From positions 18,910,001 through 18,974,000 of the forward strand of contig OZ316893.1 in assembly GCA_973895155.1 (NCBI GenBank): a stretch of 64,000 nt of DNA. Reading direction: 5' to 3'. Origin of the DNA: Marsupella aquatica (taxonomy: Eukaryota > Marchantiophyta). The notes under the pieces are model-generated. The model saw nothing but the letters and a program-made list of their open reading frames with translations. It ran no database searches and was not told where the DNA came from. Position numbers and translations under genes: made by a program. Shown piece after piece: positions 11,160 through 33,130 of the stretch (the stretch's first letter is position 1; the number at the start of each line of letters is the position of its first letter).

Positions 11160-11375
11160 TGTTGAATCAGTTGCTGGCACGCGTTTCTCAAATCAAATGC
11201 TCTAGTGAGACAGATATATTTGAATGCAGCCAGATTTGAATCAATTGCTGGCAAGAGTTTCTCAAATCAAGTGCTGCAGTGAGAGATATATTTGAATGCA
11301 GCCAGATTTGAATCAATTGCTGGGAAGAGTTTCTCAAATCAAGCGCTCTAGTGAGGGGGATATCTTGAATGCAGG
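11160..11375. repeat. Tandem repeat, ~73-bp unit, 3 copies, in the PITP 3' region
   Basis: GAATCARTTGCTGG begins at 11164, 11238 and 11310, and each copy continues with GTTTCTCAAATCAA and AGTGAG. The array begins about 25 bp after the PITP stop codon, so it probably lies in the 3' UTR. Non-coding. Confidence 0.88.
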
Positions 11376-14300
11376 AAAATGTTATCCATTCACTGCATCC
11401 TCACATTGCTTCTGGATAGAGGGAGTGTTGCTTGCTGTGTTCATCAATCGATTACCGAGGTGCAGTACAGTCCTCTGTATTCACCTTCTGGTTGATTTCT
11501 GTGCTCTCTTGTACATCAGATAATGGGGACTGACCGGAAGAGGAGGATATATCAACTTGACAACATCAATCTTTCCTCATCTTGTAATTTAACCGGATTT
11601 TGCCGTAAAGTTTGGCCAATTCTGTCCGTTACTTGCCTGCCTTCTAGCAAATGTCGGACGCGGGATAGAAGGTTGCCCAGATCCAGGTGAAACTAAACTT
11701 GTAACAGCATTGCCGTATTGTAAATAAAATTAGACTGCTCCAACAAGGAAGGCCGCAGGACTTCGTGGGTACATTCCCTATGACGGGGACGATTAAAAGT
11801 AAGTTAGGACTTAGGGGACAGCTAGATCTGCAGAGGAAATTCTATCAATCTGTGGTTGACAAGTCCATCTAAAGAGGACCTATTGCTTGAAACTTAGAAT
11901 CATCTGAGCTGTGTCATGGCAGGTCCCATGATTTGTTGAACCACGGAATGTTAGTATGATGCCATTGGTCGCCTCTTTACCCTTAGTTTACTTTGACCTT
12001 TTCCCTCCATGCCCTCGAGAGTTGACTATTTTTGTTTGTTTTATTGTGAGTTTTAAGTAGGAAGCTGGATCTGAACTAGTATGGGCTACTCTGGGTTGAA
12101 GGTACATGTCTGAGTTTGAAAACTAGATCCATTGCTTTATCTTTGGTGTTTGGGATATCCTGGCTCTTGATTTTTTCTCCCGTCCTTTCTACATCTAATT
12201 AAGGATGTTATTCTCACGGACCAGAAGGCCTTAGACTTTTATTTCGTGTGTTGGCTTGATTGTGTGCATATCACGAGACCGGTAGCTGCTAGCATGTGAA
12301 AACTTCTGGGTGTGTTGAGTATCTTCCCATCTGCGTTCTAATGTGTGAACTGTCAACGCCCCTGCCCGAAGACTAGGTGCCATCACTACCAGTGAGTACG
12401 GCTATTGATACTTATCCGCTGTTTTAGATTTTCATTTCAGATTCTCTTACATCGCTGCTTGTTAATGTCGAATGGATGGGGTTGTTTACGTGGAGCCTTG
12501 TCGGATTGGCGATTGATGTGTAATGAACGATCTCGTTGATTACACTTAACTGCACACTTCACACCAAGATCGAAAAGCTCCATTAGGACCAGAAATCTTA
12601 ACGTCAAACCGCCGAACATACGGGAAACGATTTGGGCCATCAAATGTCCTTGGGAAACCTCAATTAAGTGCATGGCAATGGCTGACATCCACATTGAACA
12701 ATCCCCTAATCTTGAAGAGGATCGAGGGGCCGATGGACCTTAACACTAAGACAACCTGACGTTACTGTATCGAACCAACACTGGGGCTCATCATTCAGTA
12801 TGCCAGAACTTGGTGGACTGTAGACATCTGCCTCGCCGTAGATTTGGTGCTACTGTCCTTGCATAGTGCAAATCGACTTGGGCTCGCTTTGCAAGCTCAG
12901 ATTCTGAAGGGAGCCAGCAGGCGGCTTTCTCTGTGACGAACTGAATGCGTGACGAACTGAATGCATCGGGAAAAACGTTTCGACAGTCCGTGATGGGTAC
13001 TCTAGGTACAGTACTTCAGGTCCCCACGAAAAGGAGTGGAAGGAAATATTTTTCTTTCAATGCACGGATATGAATGCTTGAATTTTGGTCTCGTCCTAGA
13101 TCACGGTAAGTTATTTATGCAGTCCAAGAATTCAATTGAAACGAAATATGCCCACTGGGAAGGGTTGGTGAGACGCACGAGCTTCACGATTGTCTCATTG
13201 CACCCATTATCAGCACTCCCAAGAATCTCAGTGGGGAATATTCTTTCGGAAACTAAAACCTTGCCTTGATGCCGAAACTAGCCATAACAATTACGAGCTG
13301 CACGCATGAGGCAGTCCCACACTAAATATCAAACTTGAATAAGCATAATCTAAATATTATTTTTTTGTGATAAGAGATAGATTATGGCCTACTGCTTCAC
13401 TTTACCGAAGTACCGAAGTAATTTCTCTGGTGACAGAAATTTCTGATATAGTTTTGTCTCCAAATATGCTTTAATTTGTGATCCAAGTCTACCACTCCTA
13501 CCCGGTCGAGTCAAGCAATAGGTGGTAAATTATCTGGTTACAGTAATGTGGTATTTAGACTACTGAGCCTTTCCTGTGCATTTAGCCTAGTTTTCTAGAT
13601 TAGTGTCCCGATGATGCCCTGCCCATGACATAATCACGCCTACTGTGGTCCTTCTGTGCTTTTGCACTAGATAAAGTGCATCCAATGTACAAAGAGAAAT
13701 TTCAAACAGGGATTATGGTAAGCTTGAAGGTGTGCCCACAGGAACAGTTATTTGAGGGAAATTTCATGTGCATTGGGAAGGGGAAAAAACTTGTGGCCAT
13801 TCCTCGTGGTAATTCCAAAAGGAGGAGATACTGTAGTATATTCTAAAAGTTGGGGTGGGGCTGGTTTGCATTCTTAATGCCCTTTGGGATTTTTATCTTT
13901 GTAATTTTAAAGGGCATTTATGGAGAAGAATGCACAGTCAATATTTGGATACACTCATTATGAGGTTATTCCATATAGTTTTACTAAAAGGAGTAAAAAT
14001 AGAAATCTATTAGGCCTGAAATGTAGTAAAGTCCTTCAAAACTCCAAAGCACTCATCATTTGGTGCATTATGGCACAATGCCTTTTTTTGGTGGTATCAT
14101 ATATAGGATAATTAAGTCTGGGCATAGGTTTACTTGGCTCTAACCTGTAACCAGACAACTCCCAGCAACCTTTCTTCCCTACCAAATTTGCAGCACACAA
14201 CGCTGTGTAAACAGGGCTTTACTATATACTCAATGCCCTTTGCAATTTTCCCATTTGTATTTTTCAGGGCATTCCGGGAGAATAATGCACTGGTCAAGAT

Positions 14301-15289
14301 CTGGATCCCCTCGTTAGTAAGATTTACCTATACTTTTACTAAATTTGAAAAACAGAAAGAATCTCTCAGGCCTTCAAGTGTAATAAAGTACTAAGTGTAT
14401 TAAAGTACTGTTTCCAGAACATTATGGCTAATAATAGCCACTCAAAACTCGACTCAATCTCTCATTTTTTTGGGACATTAAATCCCATAATGTCCTCTAA
14501 CAGGACTTACTTGAGCTGAAGTTCTCGTTTTTGGGGGCATCCCACAGTGACTAAACACTACTTTACTATATTTGGTTTTGTTTGGCCTTGAAAGCTTTTG
14601 GCCTTGAAATCCCAAAGTAGACACATCCAAGAAAGGATAGACGTTTTACTTTGGGCTACCGTACAGTGGTGACTCTTGAGATGGAGATGCTAGTTCCACT
14701 CCCGAGAGAGGCAAAGACGTTTCCTGGGTTTCGGGTATAGTTGGGTATTGTATTATTATCGTGGCACACCCCGCACGGAATGCATGGCCACCTGATCTTT
14801 CTCGATGACTCGATGACACGCATATTAATTGCACTTGGGTCTTTCAAAAAACTTATTTCATTCTCCCTTTTCAGCTCAGTGGAGACAATCGCTTGCGGCT
14901 GGCTTACAGGCGGATCAGTAGACGGTTGCTATCGGACCGCAATTGAATAAGGAGGAATTTATTTTCGAAGGGTACACGGTCGATGTAGGCCAAATATTGA
15001 AGCTGGAGCAATTTGTTTTCGAAGTGGTAGTCAGCAAATTAAGTTCCCCAGTGAGATAGAGAAACAGAGAGAATTTGGTCCAGTCCAGAGCACGAAAGGT
15101 TGGGTCATGGGTTGAGCGGAAAGTCGAGGAGGGCCTCCCTGAAATTTCGAGCGACAGAGAGTTGAGTCAAATCATTGCAGGAAAGATAGTGTACAGGTGT
15201 TTTGGGTGAGATAGTTGTAATTCAGAGGGATAACGAGATTCGATTGCGAGGGATTGCGATAAAGCTAACGAAGAAGAGGACTCTTCACG
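11376..15289. other. Intergenic between PITP and acyl-CoA dehydrogenase
   Basis: Nearly 4 kb with no supportable gene. The only structure seen is a diverged direct repeat at 13877-14430. The last few hundred bases before 15290 are GC-richer and plausibly hold the promoter and leader of the acyl-CoA dehydrogenase gene. Confidence 0.5.
13877..14430. repeat. Diverged direct repeat, spacing ~356 bp
   Basis: ATGCCCTTTG starts at 13877 and again at 14233. In both copies it is followed, in order, by AGGGCATT, GAGAAnAATGCAC, a TTTTACTAAA segment, AGGCCT and GTAxTAAAGT. The copies have diverged strongly. Non-coding. Confidence 0.6.
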
Positions 15290-18200
15290 ATGATCGCGCT
15301 GGGTGCGGGAAGATGGGGGCGGCAATTGTTGGCCCTGAGACGAGAGGTGGTGGACTCCGCTCGAGTGCTGCTTGGGTCTTCAGGAATTTCCTCGTCGTCC
15401 TCCTTGCTTCTCCCATCTGCCGAAGAAGCCACGATTCCTTCTGGGCACTCGCGTAACTGGGACCTGCATTGTCTCACTGAGGACCAGCAGCAATTCCAGT
15501 CTCTCGCCTCGGTATGGTTCCAGCCAATTGTTCATAGTCTTCGCGATCACTAGTCACTCTCTGAGAGTTGTGTACTTGCAACATCGATGACCTATCTTTA
15601 TTTACGTTTAGTTAAATTTTTACAGAGGCCCACTCCCAGTCAGATCACCAGGAGCTTGAATGCAGTAGACAAACAGGGTTGATGTTCACAATATGAAGAA
15701 ATGAAATTATTAACATTGTCAGACCATTGCCGAGCTGGTTTTCATTCGTCCGTCAAGGCAGTCATAAGTTTAGCCAGTTTTTTAGTTAATTCAGAGCACC
15801 GATTTCAAGAAATAATGTTATACGCACCGACAGGTTAATGAAAACGCGATACTTCTAATTGCTCCTCACTGTCAAAGCTATGAAATGTCGTGCGCTCTGT
15901 TAATTATAAAAAAATTCGAAAGTTAAGATCTAGGAGTTGAGGAGATGGCGTAATGGTCCAAATCTATCTTGTGAACACACGAAATAAAATTTGATGAAGA
16001 TTTTGTGAAATTCGAATTTGGATGCGTTAATCTCGAACGGATCTATGGACTGAGATGGGAATAATAGTCCCACGAAAAATCGACTCTGGCCTCTGCAGTG
16101 ACTCTTTCGCAGCTCATCATAATAAAATCACTTGCTTCTTTGCACGCAGGACTTCGCTCAGAAGGAAATGATCCCTTTCGCTGCAAAATGGGATGAGCTT
16201 AAACATTTTCCAGTGGACGTGCTTCGCAGTGCTGCGAAGTTGGGCTTCGGGGGGATTTTCTGTGGTCAAGATGTTGGGGGTACTGGGTACGTACCGCATT
16301 TTGATGTCATGACCAGGGATATTTATGTGCATTCTGGAGCTCTTGCGGACAAAAACCGTTCTCTCCTTTCATTTTCTAGCAATCCTTTCGTTATGAAATC
16401 AGAAGTCGTTATGAGGATCTGTCCTCAACAAAGTTCAAATCATTGAATTTGGGCGCGTTATTGTCGGGCTCGAGCTGATAGGCGACAGGTCACAATTCTA
16501 GAGCGTATTTTTAGTGTCCCTGAGTTTCTGGAATGGCATTGACAGGTTAAGCCGGGCTGACGGAGCTGTAATTTTTGAGGCCTTAGCTTACGGTGATATT
16601 TCGACAACTGCCTATCTCACAATCCACAACATGTGCTGCTCTATTATTGACAGGTAGAAGCAGCTTCCCCCAAAAGTCAGCGTCAATCTTGGCATCCTGA
16701 GGATCTGACTTGTTTTGCTTGACCTCTTATCTGCTGTCAATCACACAAAAAGCAAGAGTGAGCTTTTAATAACTCTAGAAATCGTCGCATTATTACAGTA
16801 ATAACGCTTACATCAGACTCGCTGAACGAAACAATTCTCCGAAGTACAAGTCAAGGTCAGGCCCCATTAAGGACACGGCAGCACAGATTTCATTGCTCAA
16901 ACAGGGATTGATGGGTCCGGTCTTACTATTACTATCGAAACTTTCTTTGGCATACAAAGCTCGTGATTATCCTTCGTGAATGATGTCATTGTAGGTTTGG
17001 CACTGAGGAACAGCGTCAGGCTTGGTTACCAGCTCTCACAAGAATGGTAATTGTTAAGCTGAAAAACAATATTGGCTCTGAGGATATTAAAGTTCATTTC
17101 AGTCCAGCAATTCTTATTCAGATCATGCGGTGCACTTGTACTGTGTTAGTGAAGTAATGAGGATCGGTGTTCTATGCGAGATGTATGTCATTCGGTCTAT
17201 CCATTGAATTCATTCGGTCTGGAATGGATTCAGACTTTGAGTTTTATAGCCAAAGCGAATACAGAAGGTAAGCATTAGATAATTTCGGTTTCTTATGCCA
17301 GACCATAACTCTTCTCAGAGGGGTGAGGCTGCTACTGAATATAAGTCTGAAGTTCTCTATTGAAGATACTTGGTGCCAAGTAACACAACGTTAACCTCTG
17401 ACACTCTTGAAACATGAATTGCCCTGACTTTGTTTCACAGGAATACTTGTCCTCGTACTGTTTGACGGAACCAATGAGTGGGAGTGATGCTGCTTCATTG
17501 CGGGTACCGTTCTAAAAGTTAACCCATGTTTGGGATGTATTAGAGAAATTTGCAAGATGAAGAGAGTTAGGGTTGAAGTGTAAGAATTCTGTGCCTCAAA
17601 TTGCCGCCATGAAAATATAAGCAAAGCCAACTTTCAAAAGTGTTTGGTTTATTTCTGTTATCCCTTGAACTAGTCAGTCGCGTTTGACATGAAGGCTTAC
17701 CAACAGTAGACTTGTTTATGATTGATCTTCTAGATTAGAAAGCTTGGGTAGTGTCTGGATTTTGTCATTCTGTGCTAATCTCTCTCTGGTTTCGTTGTCA
17801 AGTTTTGTGATCTGTCATGTTTGTAGTGCTTGAGTGTTTCGGTCCATGCCAAATGTGCCTATGCAGACCACTGCTCGGAGGGATCCAGGGAGTACCGACT
17901 ATATCCTGAGAGGAGAGAAGGTACGAATTAAATGGAATGTTTTGTTTTCAATAACTTAAGCTAGGCTTGAAAGTGGGGTCCATATCAGCGAGACTGACGA
18001 CCTCGTTTTTGGTAGTTTCGCCTACTGTGATTCGTTTCTCCTACCCCTTTTGAATCTTGGAGGTACATCACTGATTGATTTTACTGAACTGGGCATTGAA
18101 ATCTGGGGCAGGCGTTCGTAAGTGGAGGCGGGTATAGTGATATTTACTTAGTAATGGCCCGCACTGGTGGTGAAGGAGCGAAAGGAATATCTTGCTTTAT

Positions 18201-20087
18201 CGTCGAGAAAGTACAACCTACTCATCGATCATATTAAACCTGTTGTCGAACTCGTTCTATCTCGTCAAGGAATTCGCGATTTTGATTGTTTCTCTGCTCG
18301 CATGGCTGGATTCTTCCATTTGGTGTTAACTTAAGCATGCTTTTATTTTTCCTCCTTTTGTCCTTTTATTAGTGCAGATGTCAGGAATAAATTTCTCTCA
18401 GGTGGGCACTTAAACACACAGCTTATGGGTTTGTAGGATACGCCAGGGTTGTCGTTTGGTCGCCAAGAAAACAAACTTGGATGGAGGAGTCAGCCAACAG
18501 CAGCAGTAGGTTCTTCATTCCCTCTATGTAAAGTCTGGACAAGGCTAGTCTCATTACGATTGCCTTGAGACATGACAATTATGTAGATTGATGCGCTGAT
18601 AACATATCATGAGATTAGATTGGTGCCCAACGCTATATTGATGAATAGTGGCTCTACTTGCCCCTTTTGCGTTAGTTTAGGCATTAAACCTGACGATTGT
18701 AGAGAAGTATTCTAATTCCTTAAAATTAAATTTCTTGGACCAGGTGATTTTGGAGGATGTAAGGGTGCCTGAACAGAACCGGATTGGAGCAGAAGGGCAG
18801 GGATTTAACATTGCTTTGACTGGACTAGATGGAGGACGTATAAACATTGGCACATGCAGGTGCATACAGGATTATATAAAATAGGGTCTTTCAGTGTTTC
18901 CAGAACCTGGTCAACAAAACTGCATTGAATTTACGAGTGTGGAGATGCTTTGACTTTCTGCTTTCCCGTTTGTCTTAATGTTTTACATTCTGGTCATATG
19001 ACTGGGTCTGATTTCAGTGTTGGAGGAGCTCAATTTTGTCTCGACACCGCACAAGATTATGTTGCTTCTCGAAAGCAGGTTAGTCGATTTTTTCATCTGT
19101 CTCCTGCTTCCACTCTGAAGTAAAATCTTCATATAATTATATTGCTACCAAGGAGAGTCTTCCCTCGTTCACCTAGCTTGTAAACATGTTTTGATATACT
19201 GTATGCAGTTCTGCTAGCGCTAACTCAAATTTATTAAAAAAAAGTCTTAGATTATGTCAAATATGCATTTATCTTCCTTGTCGGTAGTTTCTCCCAAGTG
19301 AGCCTTCCTCTCGGCAATTTGCTGCGTAAGCTTCCTTAATTTTCTCCTGAGCCTAGACTGAGTCCTGGTGTGATTGCTTTTGTAGTTTGGCAGACCCATT
19401 GTCGACTTTCAAAACACACAATTCAAACTGGCAGACATGCAGACATCGGTGGTGGCTTCCCGATTAATGGTTGCAAATGCAGCATCGGCTCTTGATGCGA
19501 AAGTCCCATGGGCTACCCCTTCGGCAGCTATGGCTAAAAGGTGGGTCTAGTAAAACTTGTATGGTTTCGTGAGGAAGTTGGGCACGGCGTACATTCGAGT
19601 GTTTGCAGCCTGCCTTCTTGCATTCATAGTCGAAAACCTCAAGAAGAGGATGTATTCTTGTTAATTGTATACAATGGCCGTTGCATCAAGACTACACATT
19701 TTCGTATGATGCGGGGTCTTATTCATGGAAGGTTGGTCTGGGATACAGATTCGCCACAGAAACCTGTTTTCATGTCTGCAACGAGGCACTTCAGCTACTT
19801 GGTGGATACGGCTACTTGAAAGATTACCCGGTTCGATTCTTGAACATTTCCAGTCACTTCGATTAATTCCTTGAATTGTCAATTCAGTCGGAGCATCAAC
19901 GGTTGGCTTGAAAATTGTAATTATCATCTCCCTAGCCGTGATTATTTGCAACTTGACGCAAATGTTCTGTGTATTTCTATAGATTGAAAGATACTTGCGT
20001 GATCTGCGGGTGCACATGATTCTGGAGGGTACCAATGAGATTATGCGAGTCGTCATTGCCCGGCATCTGATGAAGGAACAGGCTTGA
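15290..20087 (+). CDS. Acyl-CoA dehydrogenase, isobutyryl-CoA dehydrogenase (ACAD8) type, 13 exons
   Basis: Exons inferred from GT-AG sites and frame: 15290-15511, 16150-16286, 16546-16653, 16995-17046, 17441-17503, 17867-17920, 18112-18210, 18437-18505, 18744-18859, 19018-19078, 19386-19540, 19749-19830, 19983-20087. They join without a break into 440 residues. The first ~50 residues are Arg/Ser-rich, like a mitochondrial presequence. Family landmarks are LGFGGIF...[20 protein letters not shown] (FAD and substrate region), [19 protein letters not shown] sequence, [18 protein letters not shown] and LEGTNEIMR. In LEGTNE the Glu (about residue 421) is the catalytic base. The order and spacing match human ACAD8, which oxidises isobutyryl-CoA in valine breakdown in the mitochondrial matrix with FAD and passes electrons to ETF. 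Substrate choice is inferred from similarity. The gene is convergent with the alcohol dehydrogenase gene. Confidence 0.9.
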
Positions 20088-21106
20088 GCAGTGATGTAAA
20101 TGAATCATTCAGTATTTGTACATAAGTTGTGAACACTGATTTCTTTCAATGTAAGCCTTTAGTGAGGCTCCAGCGTCGTACGAAGGCAACATGTAGAGCA
20201 TGGTCATTTTCGTGGGAATTGGCCAAGTACAAACCTGATTTTCGCGGCGTGTCAAGTTTTGCAATGAATACTGTGACTTAGTTTTTCTGAAATTGCTTCG
20301 ATCTCTCCCCTTGAGGTGCTTCACATCGCAAGGATAACCAGCCGCAATTTTTCCAACGAGATTTCTTTCCACAATGCTTGGAGTCCGACCCGCGCTTGTC
20401 GCTAGTGGTGTTCATACTAGTAAGATGAATCTTTACGATGGGATCTTATGACAATTACGCGGTTGTCACAATCTTGGTTGGTGATGATCTTTCTAAAAAC
20501 CGAATAATGTCGCCGTCCGTGTTGCTTTGGCAGCACTGGGGACTGAGAATCTACATTTGGGTCATTTGCACTCTGGGATTGCCGCCTTCCAAGCATGTTA
20601 CCCTGCCACTCTACTCCGACTACAGAAGGTCAACGACGAGAAGCTAAAACAACAAGAGCCCTTGTTGGAGACTCTAAAGGTATTTGGACTATAACATATG
20701 GTGACATGTTCCCAATCGGAAGTTATGATGAATTCTACCTTGGGCTCACCAAGAGATAAGCAACTTAAGTCACAGAATATCATGTAAGCCCTACCTTCAA
20801 CCTAAGCACCTTATATCGTAAGAAGGAAAGTCTAATAGAAAATGTGTAAACCAGAAATATCTATATGGTCAGAAGCAAGTGAAGTAACACTTGTATCCAT
20901 TATACAAGACTAACGGCGTTTGCCAAACATTTCCCTTGGTGCACACAAGAAATAAAACGAATGTCAATTGTGATATTTTGTACGAAACAGAAAACCTGAA
21001 GATGTTTTCTCAAGAATCTTGGGCGAGCACACATGTGAGCTGGACGTTCAACGCTCGGCTTTTGGCCGAAGTCTACACTTTGCCCAGGACAACGTGGGCT
21101 TGGCGC
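20088..21106. other. Convergent intergenic spacer
   Basis: About 1 kb between the stop codon of the acyl-CoA dehydrogenase (plus strand) and the stop codon of the alcohol dehydrogenase (minus strand). It must contain both 3' ends. No other feature was recognised. Confidence 0.6.
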
Positions 21107-31214
<10,108 letters not shown>

Positions 31215-33030
31215 CCGTTTCGATAGAGATTCACTTCAAATCATCGACCTGCCATCGTTTCTCTGCTCTGAGTTTTTCCTGTTCTGGACGGGCATTCAGA
31301 GCGAAATGCACGAGAGCAACAAAAGAAGCCAGCATTGGCCCCTATTTACCTTTACAGGAGATCACCTTCCCAACTGTCGATTGCTCTTGGTTTGCAGTAG
31401 TGCTCCCCATCTGTCTCGCTTGACTCGGCCCTGATTGAGTAATTCAAGGTACCGTTGTCAAAAGGGACCCGCTCTAGAATGGATTGCAGATAAGCCACCT
31501 TGGTTTGAATTGTCAGCGATGTCTTTGCCAAACTGGAGGAGCGTCTTAGTTGAGTCGTTCGCTCATACGCCTCGGTATGTTCAGTTCCTCTGTTTTTCAC
31601 ATTTGCACCCAAGGACCAACTTCTTCGATCGATCGATCGATCCCAACCCAAGATCTTTACATACCTCTGAAAAGCCCAGGAAGAGGTTGTACGTGAGGGT
31701 TGCTTCACATGCTGCAGAGCTTCGCACACTCTACGTGGACTCTAAAACCTCTGTTTGATTCAATAATAGAGAGTTTTCTCCTTCTGGCACTCGATTGACT
31801 TTGTGCCCGCCGCAAGTCGTCGGAACTCCACGATGTTAGGCAGTAATGGCGTCTAAATCCTTTAGAGTAGTGTGTAACTGTTGTGAGAGGTAGACCGAGT
31901 CTGTGTCCATAAAGGGATCAGTGGTATAGAGTATATACATTTTATTAGTTTGGAAACAATGTAATTTGGGACACGTTATTCGGTCCCAAGGGTTCCTTCA
32001 TATTTAGTATTAATGTGTTATTGTTGCAGGAGTACTGTTTTCAGTGTGGAAATTTTTGAAGCTGCTATATATATGGTGAATCCACCTTTCATATTTTGTC
32101 TTCTTCATATTTTTTTGTGTCATGTATTTTTATTTCAATATGCCTTATGAAGGAATATCCTTTGTATCATATAGATTTTTTTAATAATATTTTAACCCCT
32201 TCAATGTTTGGTATCTTCCAGAATTTTGAACTCATTTTGACAGCCCTCTTAATTTTTTATCTTTGTTATCTCTTAGATTAACCAATGACTTAATTTCTAC
32301 CACTTGAACTATGATTTAGGGAAATGATTCTAAATAAAGTGAACACATGGTGCCTTAAGTTCCCCTCATGGCTTTCTTGCCTAAGTTTATGATTTTTATT
32401 GAATTGAGTGTCATTAATAAGGCACATTGAATTAATAAGTGCACACATGGTAGCGCCTTGTGTCATAGCACTTGACTGTACTTTTCATTGGTCACTCACT
32501 ACCTTTGTGTCATAGAACTTGATTTGTACTTTTCATTGGTCACTCACTATGTGCTTTTTTTTGCATGTGCTCTATTTATATTATTTTATCACACTCACAG
32601 TTAATATGCATTCTAGTTCTACTCTCATATTTTATCCACTTACATACCACTACAAAGAAATATATCAAGCGTGTTCCAGGAGGAGCATGCTATATGGAAA
32701 ATGTCATTGCAAGAAGTGTGTCAATGTCAAAAAGTATATAATGTGAAAAGTGTTCTCGTTGAGGAAATGTTGTGGTTTTCATCAGATGTGTGCGGACAAA
32801 AGATCTGGCCGATTGTCAATGGATAGATTGCAAGTGGAAATAGAGGCAAAGTCACATATAGTAGGGAGACACAGGGGCAAAAATAGGGTAAGAAGCAAAG
32901 TGAGGCTAATCCAGACGTAAGGGCAGGTCCAGCAAATGTGGCAGGCAGGCAACAATTTGAGCACCCCTCCTATGTCTCACCTCTCCTTCACTTCCCATTT
33001 TCCCATTTTTTCCCTCTCTTCCAACTTGTC
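31215..33030. other. Upstream region of ADH; AT-rich intergenic DNA
   Basis: The first 600 bp should contain the missing 5' coding exon and promoter of the ADH gene on the minus strand; neither could be identified. A GATC run lies at 31627-31643. From 31950 to 32760 the sequence is strongly AT-rich with no gene signal. Confidence 0.4.
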
Positions 33031-33130
33031 TTTTTTCCCCCATTTCCCTCCTCTCCTTATCCACCACCCCTCCCCTCCCTCCCATCCTGTGATATTCCCA
33101 CCCCCTCCCCCTCCCCCTCCCCCAAGAAGT
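33030..33130. repeat. Pyrimidine-rich tract (CCCTCC)n
   Basis: About 100 bases almost entirely C and T, ending in repeated CCCTCCCC units at 33098-33123. Low-complexity sequence. Confidence 0.8.

Noticed and set aside
31352-31729. 125-codon minus-strand frame upstream of ADH as the missing ADH 5' exon
   Set aside because: It has no similarity to ADH N termini, which have only a few residues before the first recognised exon, and no consistent splice link was found.
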